A stretch of DNA of 64,000 nucleotides, from the NCBI RefSeq assembly GCF_029028005.1, contig NZ_JAOTPO010000011.1, positions 62,001 through 126,000 on the forward strand. The letters are read 5' to 3'. The notes under the pieces are model-generated. The model worked only from the letters and a program-made list of their open reading frames with translations, had not been told where the DNA came from and did not search any database. The translations under genes and the position numbers were made by a program. The stretch comes from Alkalihalobacterium chitinilyticum (GTDB lineage: Bacteria > Bacillota > Bacilli > Bacillales > Bacillaceae_F). Every line of letters starts with the position of its first letter. Position 1 is the stretch's first letter. Of the stretch, positions 25,844-32,889 are shown piece by piece.

Positions 25844-25999
25844 TTTAATTTCTATAGTTGCACTCGATTCAATTTAAGGTCTAAGTTGAAACTTATGTTT
25901 ATATTATTCCTAATTATGGATAGTAATCTATTTAAAAAGTGAATTAGACTAAAATTTTTACTTATACTGGTTAATATTTAAAATAAATGACTATTTAGA

Positions 26000-26015
26000 T
26001 CAGGGGATTCCCTAT
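26000..26015. promoter_or_regulatory. Isolated NreC-like palindrome
   Basis: On the minus strand it reads TAGGG-AATCC-CCTGA and is followed after 23 bp by TATTAA (25971-25976), the same layout as the other sites. On the plus strand no convincing -10 is found at that distance. No coding gene lies directly downstream on the minus strand. Confidence 0.4.
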
Positions 26016-26061
26016 ATGTGGGAATGGCCATAGCTGAGCTTAGATGAAGAGATGAACTAGT

Positions 26062-26092
26062 GAGACTGCCTTAATTAAAGGTAGTCTTTTTT
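26062..26092 (+). terminator. Orphan terminator-like hairpin
   Basis: AGACTGCCTT pairs with AAGGTAGTCT around AATTA, followed by TTTTTTA. No gene precedes it on the plus strand, so it may end a small RNA starting near 26000. Confidence 0.55.
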
Positions 26093-26144
26093 AGATGTTG
26101 TTTTGTGTGTTTCCGTTGCATTTCTGAGAGGTTGTTGTTAATTA

Positions 26145-26213
26145 TAGGGGTTTTCGATACTAAAAAATTCAGGAATTCTCCCGATAACAATTTGACGAAA
26201 CAGTTGGTATGAT
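26145..26213 (+). promoter_or_regulatory. Two-site promoter of microprotein gene 1
   Basis: Site 1 is TAGGGGTTTTCGATA (26145-26159). After 10 bp comes site 2, CAGGAATTCTCCCGA (26170-26184), and 23 bp later the -10 TATGAT (26208-26213). The same arrangement, with most bases identical, lies in front of microprotein gene 2 (28097-28165, minus strand). The two sites are 25 bp apart, about 2.4 helical turns. Confidence 0.7.
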
Positions 26214-26248
26214 TTAGGAAAGACATCAACGAAGGGAGTTACTTTAAA

Positions 26249-26326
26249 ATGCTTAGTCTAATCGGAACATTCTTGATTTGCTACATATTGCTGATGATGC
26301 ATCATAGTAAACTCTCAAACAATTAA
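26249..26326 (+). CDS. 25-residue membrane microprotein 1
   Basis: ATG follows GAAGGGAGTT by about 7 nt. The product has one hydrophobic helix (MLSLIGTFLICYILLMMHHS) and a short polar tail ending KLSNN. A paralogue at 27923-28000 on the other strand is identical at most positions (MLSLIG..LICY....MH.SKLS.N), with the same ribosome-binding site and the same promoter. Two conserved copies with conserved control make coding near certain despite the tiny size. I do not recognise the family. A single-helix regulator or subunit of a membrane complex is a guess. Confidence 0.8.
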   Translation: MLSLIGTFLICYILLMMHHSKLSNN

Positions 26327-26415
26327 TCAATAACCATTGCAACAAGCTTTATTTATAGGAACAAAAGTTTTTTTAACTTATTAAATAAAAAATTAAAATT
26401 GGTGGAGGTAAATGA

Positions 26416-26844
26416 ATGATGAAAACTTCAACATTATTAGTAGCTTATGATGGGTCTGAAACGAGTAAAAAAGCGCTCTTGAAAGCAAAGGAGATCGCAG
26501 AACAAAACAACCAAACAACTCTTTTAGTTGCTACGGTCTGGGATTTACCGAATGCTAGTTATGAAGCGCACAACTATCAATATATGACAGAAATTTATCA
26601 AAAAGAAGCTGAGGAGAAAATTCAAGAGGTAGAAGAACTCATTCAAGATTTACCAAATGAAAAACAAACCTTCATTTTAAAAGGCTCTGCGGCTAGTACG
26701 ATTATTGAATTCGCTGAAAAGAAAGAAGTAGATTTGATTGTGCTAGGAAATAGAGGGTTAGGCGGGATTAAGAGATTTTTCCTTGGAAGTGTAAGTTTCC
26801 ATGTCGTACAAAAAGCTCCATGCGATGTTTTTGTTGTCAAATAA
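26416..26844 (+). CDS. Universal stress protein (UspA family)
   Basis: 142 residues forming one Usp domain. It begins LLVAYDGSETSKKALLKA and ends with the ATP-binding type motif VLGNRGLGGIKRFFLGSVSFHVVQKAPCDVFVV (G-2x-G-9x-G(S) pattern). Small alpha/beta nucleotide-binding protein of the cytosol, usually induced by growth arrest or respiratory stress. GGTGGAGG precedes the ATG by 7 nt. It follows microprotein gene 1 by 90 bp with no terminator between, so it may be co-transcribed and thus belong to the same regulon. Confidence 0.92.
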   Translation: MMKTSTLLVAYDGSETSKKALLKAKEIAEQNNQTTLLVATVWDLPNASYEAHNYQYMTEIYQKEAEEKIQEVEELIQDLPNEKQTFILKGSAASTIIEFAEKKEVDLIVLGNRGLGGIKRFFLGSVSFHVVQKAPCDVFVVK

Positions 26845-26935
26845 ATAGTTGATTTAGAAACTCGGTTAAAGTTTAATTTTAATTCAAAAGGTTATAGTTA
26901 TAGATATATAACTATTCTATAGGAGGAACGAGTAA

Positions 26936-27154
26936 ATGACACTTTCTTATACAAATATAGACACGGAAAATATCGAGTCCGTTGCTTATGATAAAACAAC
27001 AAAGAAATTCCACGTGCGTTTTAAAACCGGTGACCTTTACATTTACTACGCGGTAACAGAACAATCTTATGTAAGCTTTATGTCTGCCAATGACAAAGAA
27101 GCCTATTATTTAAATGAGATAAAGGATCAGTACGAAGAACGAAGAGTTTCATAA
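26936..27154 (+). CDS. KTSC domain protein
   Basis: 72 residues. The whole protein is a KTSC-type domain (SVAYDKTTKKFHVRFKTGDLYIYYAVTEQSYVSFMSANDKEAYYLNEIKD), a short beta-rich fold found alone or attached to lysyl-tRNA-synthetase-like proteins. Its function is unknown. AGGAGG lies 9 nt before the ATG. A terminator follows within 25 nt. Confidence 0.85.
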   Translation: MTLSYTNIDTENIESVAYDKTTKKFHVRFKTGDLYIYYAVTEQSYVSFMSANDKEAYYLNEIKDQYEERRVS

Positions 27155-27175
27155 GCTGATATCAAACAAAACGAA

Positions 27176-27222
27176 AAAAGAGGGATCATTTACACCTATA
27201 AATGGTGGAAGGATCCCTTTTT
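27176..27222 (+). terminator. Terminator of the KTSC gene
   Basis: AGGGATC pairs with GGATCCCT, with a second stem CATTTA/TAAATG inside, followed by TTTTT. Confidence 0.8.
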
Positions 27223-27331
27223 GCTGTCGATCTTAGAGTTTATGTTATCAATTGACTGTAAGGCTAGAGAACTTTTTGACTATGCAATTGAGCGTTTAGT
27301 TGTATAGCTGCAGTTCGATTGTATTCATAGA

Positions 27332-27373
27332 AAAAAGCAGTGTGAGCCCATGTCTGGTCTATACACTGCTTTT
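27332..27373. terminator. Bidirectional terminator
   Basis: AAAAAGCAGTGT pairs perfectly with ACACTGCTTTTT across an 18-nt loop. It can serve the minus-strand gene ending at 27440. Confidence 0.75.
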
Positions 27374-27439
27374 TAATGTAAGTATTAGTTCATTTGTGAT
27401 CCAATGAGAAGAGATGCATTTATTTTAGTAATTTAAAAA

Positions 27440-27814
27440 TTAATTACTTAAGCTTAAAAAGCTTTCATTCATTTCTTCGGTAAATTCAGTATCTATTAAA
27501 GTTAGACCGCTTGAGTGTGTATAGGTTTGTAGGGGTTTACTATTTTTAAATGTTGAAATTCCTTTACAAGTAAAGTGAATGACACCGTACGCTTTGTCTT
27601 TCTGTCTTTTTATAAAGTGCGAGAACTCACGAATTTCTTCAAGAAGGTTCTCTACTTCAGCCATATCATTTAAGTAGGATATATGTATTTCTGCAATAAT
27701 TTCAATGCTATAATTCTTTTCTTTAATAATCATCGTTGCAGTCCATGCGTCATTGCCATTTGGACCTGCCCAAAAGCCAAATATATCTTCACAAATCGGG
27801 ACAATCTTCCACAT
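27440..27814 (-). CDS. Hypothetical protein
   Basis: 124 residues, soluble, mixed alpha/beta. It begins MWKIVPICEDIFGFWAGPNG and ends in an acidic tail. I do not recognise a family. The start is the second in-frame ATG, 9 nt after AAGGA. The first ATG abuts that site directly. It lies between a bidirectional terminator and microprotein gene 2, on the same strand as the latter, with about 110 bp between. Codon composition is AT-rich like its neighbours. Confidence 0.7.
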   Translation of the reverse strand: MWKIVPICEDIFGFWAGPNGNDAWTATMIIKEKNYSIEIIAEIHISYLNDMAEVENLLEEIREFSHFIKRQKDKAYGVIHFTCKGISTFKNSKPLQTYTHSSGLTLIDTEFTEEMNESFLSLSN

Positions 27815-27922
27815 ATTTATCATTCCTTCATCAAGGTTAAAAGTAAGTCTGCTTTTATAAACAAACGATGTTTTGAACAGAGTCTTAATGAAATAGTACG
27901 AGTATCTAGTAGGGTTTATTAT

Positions 27923-28000
27923 TTAGTTACTTGAGAGTTTACTTAAATGCATGGTTAATACTACGTAACAGATTAATAAAATTCCAATAAGACTTAGCAT
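27923..28000 (-). CDS. 25-residue membrane microprotein 2
   Basis: Paralogue of the 26249-26326 product: begins MLSLIGILLICYVVLTMHLS and ends KLSSN. It is one hydrophobic helix with a short polar tail. The ribosome-binding site GAAGGGAGTT is the same. The promoter (28097-28165) has the same two 15-bp sites, a 10-bp gap and 23 bp to the -10. About 96 bp of leader separate promoter and start. Changes between the two proteins are conservative (Thr/Ile, Phe/Leu, Ile/Val), which speaks for selection on the protein. Confidence 0.8.
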   Translation of the reverse strand: MLSLIGILLICYVVLTMHLSKLSSN

Positions 28001-28096
28001 AATGCGCAACTCCCTTCCTTTTTCTAAATAATAAACATTTATAATTAACGTTCATTTTGCACAGTGGTTTTTAATTAGTTTCTAGTTGTTATAAAG

Positions 28097-28165
28097 ATAA
28101 TAACAAGAAAACCAATATATTGTTATCGGGAGTTTTCCTGAACTTTTTTATAGCGAAATCCCCTA
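28097..28165 (-). promoter_or_regulatory. Two-site promoter of microprotein gene 2
   Basis: Read on the minus strand: TAGGGGATTTCGCTA, then 10 bp (TAAAAAAGTT), then CAGGAAAACTCCCGA, then TAACAAT and, 23 bp after the second site, the -10 TATTAT. Sites, spacing and -10 position agree with the promoter at 26145-26213. Confidence 0.7.
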
Positions 28166-28307
28166 ATAATGCTTAAGGATTTATTTGAAATAGGATCAGG
28201 TAAAAGGACTAGGATTTACGCTTTGTAACAAAAATAAGTGCCACCATCGAAACTAATTCGAAAGTAAGCACTTATAAGTAAATTTATTTTTTTGAGAGAT
28301 AAAATTC

Positions 28308-28430
28308 GAAGGTGTCTAGCTCCAGCGCCCAGACCCTCGACGTTGCTTCGAACTATCATATGTGTCCAAAGTGCGGATCGCTAGTCCTCCAGCACTTGTC
28401 GGTCTGATCAGGGAGCTTCCGCTTTTCTTG
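28308..28430. repeat. Bacillaceae-type intergenic repeat
   Basis: It begins GTGTCTAGCTCCAGCGCCCA and ends CTTCCGCTTTTCTTG. I recognise these end segments from intergenic repeats that occur in many Bacillus genomes. The element is GC-richer than its surroundings, contains CGAC/GTCG-type pairing potential and has no gene. It overlaps the last codons of the Spo0E-like gene, supplying its TRKAEAP tail and stop. Confidence 0.65.
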
Positions 28431-28575
28431 TAAAACTTAAAAAGTAATTCATTTTTTCATCTAATGCTTGGCTTAACTTTATAGTATCTGGATTACTGAT
28501 ACCATTGTTTTGAACTGCAGCATATAAGAGGTTACGGAGTAATTCGATTTCATTGATTTTACTTTCGATCATCAT
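28408..28575 (-). CDS. Spo0E-like aspartyl phosphatase (55 aa)
   Basis: Two predicted helices with the family signature TIKLSQALDEKMNYF (S-x-x-L-D). This is the Spo0E plan: a small helical hairpin that dephosphorylates Spo0A~P and delays sporulation. It starts at tandem ATGs 5-6 nt after GGGAGGA. A two-site promoter of the type used by the microprotein genes lies 45-110 bp upstream, so control by the NreC-like regulator is likely. The last residues are encoded by the end of a dispersed repeat and differ in character from the rest. Confidence 0.82.
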   Translation of the reverse strand: MMIESKINEIELLRNLLYAAVQNNGISNPDTIKLSQALDEKMNYFLSFTRKAEAP

Positions 28576-28619
28576 AATCATCCTCCCTAAATAGCAGGTT
28601 GTTCTACCTAACCACTAAT

Positions 28620-28686
28620 AGTTTAAAATATTTTTATATTCAAAACAATAGGAACGATCCTGATTTTTTTATAGGGAATTTCCCTA
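28620..28686 (-). promoter_or_regulatory. Two-site promoter of the Spo0E-like gene
   Basis: Read on the minus strand: TAGGGAAATTCCCTA, 9 bp (TAAAAAAAT), CAGGATCGTTCCTAT, then 22 bp to the -10 TAAACT. Site 1 is a perfect palindrome. The layout matches the two microprotein promoters within 1 bp at each spacing. Confidence 0.6.
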
Positions 28687-28850
28687 ATCGATCTTACTAG
28701 TGGAAGTATCGGCTTCAGTTTTGGGAGAGAAAATAAAAAATAACAATAGAAATAGCGTAACAATTCGCAATGATTTGGTACGTTTATTTTTTGTTGATAT
28801 ACCAACATCTTATTAGTTATATACTAATATCATAGGTTTCAGCATACCTA

Positions 28851-29167
28851 TTGGCGCTGTCTATAAGTCTTGCTCATGTTGATGATATTATATCCGATAT
28901 TAAATGGCATTTAATTGAAAGGCGAATACAAAAAGAGTTGGAAATCACAAGACTTCTTTAAGACACAGCTTACGTCTTCTATTTTTAAATAATAATGCTA
29001 CAACTCAATATTTAACAGAACGTAGTAATTCTCTTTTTGATTGGATTGGTGAACTATCAGAAGATTTTATGTTTTATCATAATGATAAATGTATATTAGC
29101 TGTGTGTTCTCACGAAGAATATTTTAGTGGAAGAAACGATTTGGGATATTTTTTATACGAAAGGTAG
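28851..29167 (+). pseudogene. Possible decayed gene (frameshifted)
   Basis: Two open stretches in different frames, neither with a supported start: one ending DIKWHLIERRIQKELEITRLL (stop at 28961) and one running to 29167 with SNSLFDWIGELSEDFMFYHNDKC.. and ..GYFLYER. The second looks like a genuine protein C-terminus. A frameshift near 28950 would join them. I do not recognise the family. The region around it, 28687-29309, otherwise shows nothing. Confidence 0.3.
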
Positions 29168-29309
29168 CTAGAGTTGAGGAACTGTTGCAATGGCAGTTCT
29201 TTCTGTTATTGAAGTAACGAAGCAGGATTGTTAAAGAAAATTATCCAAAATAACCCAATAAAGGTTTGGATATGTTAAAGTAAAAGTAATATTTTAGGAG
29301 GGGATACAA

Positions 29310-29465
29310 ATGAACTTATTTGATGTTTTTTGGCAATTGTTTAACATAGCTTTTGTTGTAGCAATTATTAGTCTTATAATATTTGTCATTGGCAAGATAT
29401 TGAAGAATGGAAAAGAACAAAAGGAACGGTTAAAACGAATAGAAGAAAAAATTGATAAAAGCTAA
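29310..29465 (+). CDS. Small membrane protein (DUF4083-like)
   Basis: 51 residues: one hydrophobic helix (FNIAFVVAIISLIIFVIG) followed by a charged coiled tail (KNGKEQKERLKRIEEKIDKS). TAGGAGGGG lies 7 nt before the ATG. The plan resembles the small DUF4083 membrane proteins of Bacillus, whose role is unknown. It stands alone, and a terminator-like hairpin follows at 29537. Confidence 0.7.
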   Translation: MNLFDVFWQLFNIAFVVAIISLIIFVIGKILKNGKEQKERLKRIEEKIDKS

Positions 29466-29536
29466 GAAGAAAATAGAGTCTTAGTTAATTCTACTTCACC
29501 TACTGTTGTTGAAGTAACGGAGAGCGTTAGTAAAGT

Positions 29537-29567
29537 TACGGGCTGTATAAGATGCAGTTCGTTTTTT
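29537..29567 (+). terminator. Terminator of the small membrane protein gene
   Basis: ACGGGCTG pairs with CAGTTCGT (two G-T pairs) and is followed by TTTTTTT. A TTGAAGTAACGG-type phrase just upstream recurs near 29210 and 31620. Confidence 0.6.
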
Positions 29568-29636
29568 TATGCCTACTAATTGGAAGATAATGTTAAACTA
29601 TAAAGATTAATTGATTTTGATAAGTCACTAAAACGG

Positions 29637-29684
29637 AAAAAAGGAGTTTCAAAGTAGGGCCTACAGCTCTACTTCCTTTTGTTC
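29637..29684. terminator. Terminator-like hairpin
   Basis: Outer AAAAGGA/TCCTTTT and inner AAGTAG/CTACTT stems. It is in the 29466-29852 gap upstream of the sigma-factor gene. Confidence 0.45.
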
Positions 29685-29728
29685 TTGCTTTAAAACTCAG
29701 TTAAACATAAAAGTAACATCGATCACAA

Positions 29729-29755
29729 TGAACCATGTCTAAAATAACCCGCGTG
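29729..29755 (+). promoter_or_regulatory. Possible ECF-type autoregulated promoter
   Basis: TGAACC and, 17 bp later, CGTG resemble the TGAAAC-N16-CGTC plan of ECF sigma promoters. It lies about 100 bp before the sigma gene start. Confidence 0.3.
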
Positions 29756-29852
29756 GGAGTAGAAAAAATAAAAAATATCTTTAAAATATTTGAATATGAG
29801 TGAACGTTTTTGTGTGGATAGGTGTTTTATATGTAGAAGAAAGGAGCTAAAG

Positions 29853-30365
29853 ATGAAAAAAAGAGAGGTATTTGAAAACTTTAAAGATGATGTATTTAAA
29901 ACATGTTTTTATATGGTTAATAATTATCAAGATGCAGAAGATTTGACTCAAGATGTCTTTATAAAAGCTTTCGATAAAGATATTGATAGTATTGAAAATA
30001 TGAAGGCTTGGTTAATAAAAATTAGCATTAATACTTCAAAAAACTATCTGAAAAGAAAGAATAGATTTAACTTGTTTGAAAATTTAACTCATCTAGTTTC
30101 TAACCTAAATGTAGAGAAGGAAATAAGTAATAGTGAAACTAAGGATGAATTAGTTAGTTTAATTAACACATTATCTCCTAAGCTAAGGGAAGCAATTATA
30201 TTACGTTATGTACATCAAATGAAGGTAGAGGAGATAGCAAAAACATTAGGAATACCAGTTGGTACGGTTAAGTCTAGAATTCATAAAGGAATTTCTAACA
30301 TGAAACATAAGACAAATTCAAAATATGCTCAACAATTAATGGAGGGAAATTTAGATGAATATTGA
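29853..30365 (+). CDS. ECF-type sigma-70 factor
   Basis: 170 residues. Region 2 is at residues 10-75 (YQDAEDLTQDVFIKAFDKDIDSI.. typical of sigma 2.2-2.4), then a short linker and region 4 (INTLSPKLREAIILRYVHQMKVEEIAKTLGIPVGTVKSRIHKGI). The start is the ATG 6 nt after AAGGAG. A longer frame upstream lacks a binding site. The 3' end overlaps the DUF4179 gene by 11 nt, which points to co-regulation with an anti-sigma partner. It resembles SigV/SigX-like Bacillus factors. Codon use is very AT-rich compared with the pyrimidine cluster. Confidence 0.88.
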   Translation: MKKREVFENFKDDVFKTCFYMVNNYQDAEDLTQDVFIKAFDKDIDSIENMKAWLIKISINTSKNYLKRKNRFNLFENLTHLVSNLNVEKEISNSETKDELVSLINTLSPKLREAIILRYVHQMKVEEIAKTLGIPVGTVKSRIHKGISNMKHKTNSKYAQQLMEGNLDEY

Positions 30366-31353
30366 AGATAGAATTAGAAAACATAAGATAAAACATAAAC
30401 CTGATTACAATAAGATATGGTACGAGATACAAGAAAATGAAAGTACTAGGAATGCGAGGAAGTACAGATTTAAATTTCCAAAGAAAATGGTTGTGGCACC
30501 ATTATTAGTGTTTATCGTTGCTTTGGGGATTGGCTCGCATTCAATATTGGCTCAAAAGTTGCAGGAACTTCCTTACATAGGTTCGGTTTTTAATTATTTA
30601 GGTGATGAAGGGATAAAAAAAGCATTAGATCAAGGGGATTTAGTTCTAGTGGAAGATACTGATTTAAAATATGTGGATTTAGTTGATCAACCAGAGATTT
30701 TAAGTGCAGTAATGGATGGAAGTAAAGTATATGTGTCTTTTATTATTGCAAAAAATGATTTTAATGAGCTAAATAGTGAAGAACTAAATTTAAAGTTTAA
30801 CAATGAATATATAGAATTATTCGAATTTAGTTATGATTTATCTTACGCAGATAGCCAAAATTTTATTGTTTATATGACAGGAAAACTACCATTAAATCAT
30901 AATAGTGATAATGAGAATTTTATTGCAGTTAGTTATCAGGAAGAGGATTATATAGTAAAACCTCATACAATTAAAAAGGTTGATAATGAAGTTTACAAAA
31001 TTGCTTTAAAAGAAGAAATTGATTCTGTAGGCAGTATTTATTTTCATTATGTTAACCTATCGCCTTTAGCAGTAGAATTAAGATTTAGAGTTACTAGCAA
31101 TCAGGAATTAAATGAAGATATATTAAGTTTTGAAGTTTATGATGCACATGGAAATTACCTAGATCCTTTGTTTGATTCAATGAACCCAACAGTAGGTCAA
31201 ATAATGTCTACTGAAGATTTATATCAGTACAGTTACACTTTGCGTTATACACCAAGTGAATACACTGATTTCATTAAAGTAGTACCTTTTTTTAATAAAT
31301 CATCTTTAAATGAATTGTTATTGGATTTAGATTATAAAAATTTATTGCAGTAA
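30355..31353 (+). CDS. DUF4179 membrane protein, probable anti-sigma factor
   Basis: 332 residues. The short cytosolic N-terminus (1-42) is followed by one membrane helix (VVAPLLVFIVALGIGSHSI) and an extracellular domain with the DUF4179 start (LPYIGSVFNYLGDEGIKKALDQGD). It overlaps the sigma gene, with GGAGGG before the ATG. Proteins of this family encoded with ECF sigma factors hold the sigma at the membrane until a signal arrives. That role here is inferred from position. No zinc-binding HxxxCxxC is seen in the N-terminus, so it is not a ZAS-type anti-sigma. Confidence 0.8.
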   Translation: MNIEDRIRKHKIKHKPDYNKIWYEIQENESTRNARKYRFKFPKKMVVAPLLVFIVALGIGSHSILAQKLQELPYIGSVFNYLGDEGIKKALDQGDLVLVEDTDLKYVDLVDQPEILSAVMDGSKVYVSFIIAKNDFNELNSEELNLKFNNEYIELFEFSYDLSYADSQNFIVYMTGKLPLNHNSDNENFIAVSYQEEDYIVKPHTIKKVDNEVYKIALKEEIDSVGSIYFHYVNLSPLAVELRFRVTSNQELNEDILSFEVYDAHGNYLDPLFDSMNPTVGQIMSTEDLYQYSYTLRYTPSEYTDFIKVVPFFNKSSLNELLLDLDYKNLLQ

Positions 31354-31370
31354 ACTTTGTTTATAATTGT

Positions 31371-31412
31371 TGCACATAAAAAAGCAAGAGTACTCTTGCT
31401 TTTTTATGTGCA
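31371..31412. terminator. Strong bidirectional terminator
   Basis: A perfect 20-bp stem, GCACATAAAAAAGCAAGAGT and its complement, with no loop bases. It ends the sigma/DUF4179 operon. Confidence 0.9.
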
Positions 31413-31649
31413 ATTTTTTAGTGGTAAGTAGGTTAGTATGAAAAGGTAATTTGAGAAATTATTCGAACAAAAAATCTCCTTAATCGTTGCTCAAAAGTGG
31501 ATAGATTGGAACAAAGAAAAAATAGAGAAAAAAACAAAAAGCCATTGTATGGTATCGACATACGAAATATTAGTATGTTATTAGTATGATACTTATACTG
31601 TTTTTTGTATTTGGTTATTGAAGTAACGGGTGCTTGAATTGAACAAGAA

Positions 31650-31684
31650 AAAAATGCACTGAATAAAAATCGGTGCATTTTTGT
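31650..31684. terminator. Terminator-like hairpin
   Basis: AAAATGCAC pairs with GTGCATTTTT across a 13-nt loop. The rest of the 31413-31836 gap shows no gene I can support. Confidence 0.6.
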
Positions 31685-31836
31685 GTGTTAATTTTTATGG
31701 GATTGTTATGCTAAATGCAGTGCTAATTCGTTTATGATTCGCTTTTTTCATCCAAAACTGAACTCGTTTTAGTGTAAGGAGGGATTTTCCGGTTCACCTC
31801 ATATGTAACCCTACATCAGTCTTAATGTTGTATTTG

Positions 31837-32889
31837 CTATTTCAAAAGATCCTTTAATAGCTGGTCTTCGTTTATAAATTGCAAAGCTTTTGTCCGATAG
31901 CGTGGATCGTGCAAGTATGTATAGCGATTTGGTTTTATGCTTGGTGCCAACTGGATGGCTTTAGCAAATTCCTCTTTTTTTAAGTGAAGTGTCTTTACAT
32001 AATTAAAAAAACCAGTTCGTTCAAAGACTTTTTTCATTCGCTCCGCTCGGTGGTTTTGAACGTTAGCCATGATATAAGTAGCCACCCCGACTTGAATGCC
32101 GTGCATCTCAGGTTGTATTGCTATTTTGTCCAAGGCATGAGAAATGAGATGTTCTGAACCGCTGATAGGTGAACTGTTTCCACTAATTGCAGTAGCGATT
32201 CCTCCCATTGTGGCTGAACTAATTAATTCCTTTAAAAGGATCGGATTTTGAATGTCCGTCATTGGTGTACGTATAAAACTATTGACGGCCTTTTTACTTA
32301 ACATCGATGCAAATGCATTGACATCACTTTTTCCGTGTTGTTGTTCAAATTCCCAATCATAAAGAGCAGTGATATTACTCATTAGGTCTCCAATACCAGC
32401 TAAAATAAACCGTCTCGGCGCATGCTTGATAATACTTAAGTCAGCTAAAATGCCGTAGGGAACTTTTGCAGGGACGGTTGTCTTTTTTCCATCAACATGG
32501 ATGGAGCAGTTGCTGCTGGCAAAACCATCATTAGATGCTGAGGTTGGAATGCTGATAAAAGGACTTCTTCTAGCATATGCAATGTATTTTCCATAGTCGA
32601 TAATTGATCCGCCGCCAATGGCAATGACCGCATCATAGCGCTGCATTTCAAAAGCTTTTTTAATTAAGTCCTGTATATCGAGGTTTGCATTTAGCACAAG
32701 AGTGTCAACTTGTAAAGAAGGACAGGCTTTCAAAACTTCCTCTTTAAATTGATCATTCGTAAAATCATCAAAGATAATTACGACGCTTGAAAATTGATGC
32801 TTTTGTAAAATTTCACCTAAGCGATGAAGAACATCGTTATTAATTTCTAAGATAGCAGGGATAGGTACACTTGTTACAGGAGTGATCAT
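31837..32889 (-). CDS. sn-glycerol-1-phosphate dehydrogenase family protein
   Basis: 350 residues, iron-containing alcohol dehydrogenase fold of the Fe-ADH_2/G1PDH group. It has the NAD-binding AIGGGSIIDYGKYIA, the diagnostic IPTSASNDGFASSNCSI, and metal ligands in GIGDLMSN (Asp), SGSEHLISHALD (His) and MHGIQVGV (His). Relatives (AraM/EgsA) reduce dihydroxyacetone phosphate to sn-glycerol 1-phosphate for archaeal-type glycerol lipids. The start overlaps the stop of the HAD gene by 4 nt, so the two are translationally coupled. It is somewhat shorter than B. subtilis AraM (394). Confidence 0.85.
   Translation of the reverse strand: MITPVTSVPIPAILEINNDVLHRLGEILQKHQFSSVVIIFDDFTNDQFKEEVLKACPSLQVDTLVLNANLDIQDLIKKAFEMQRYDAVIAIGGGSIIDYGKYIAYARRSPFISIPTSASNDGFASSNCSIHVDGKKTTVPAKVPYGILADLSIIKHAPRRFILAGIGDLMSNITALYDWEFEQQHGKSDVNAFASMLSKKAVNSFIRTPMTDIQNPILLKELISSATMGGIATAISGNSSPISGSEHLISHALDKIAIQPEMHGIQVGVATYIMANVQNHRAERMKKVFERTGFFNYVKTLHLKKEEFAKAIQLAPSIKPNRYTYLHDPRYRTKALQFINEDQLLKDLLK

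Noticed and set aside
28623-28808. A 61-codon minus-strand frame
   Set aside because: It overlaps the promoter sites of the Spo0E-like gene and lacks a ribosome-binding site.
31433-31678. An 81-codon minus-strand frame
   Set aside because: It spans a terminator-like hairpin, has no ribosome-binding site and no protein-like pattern.
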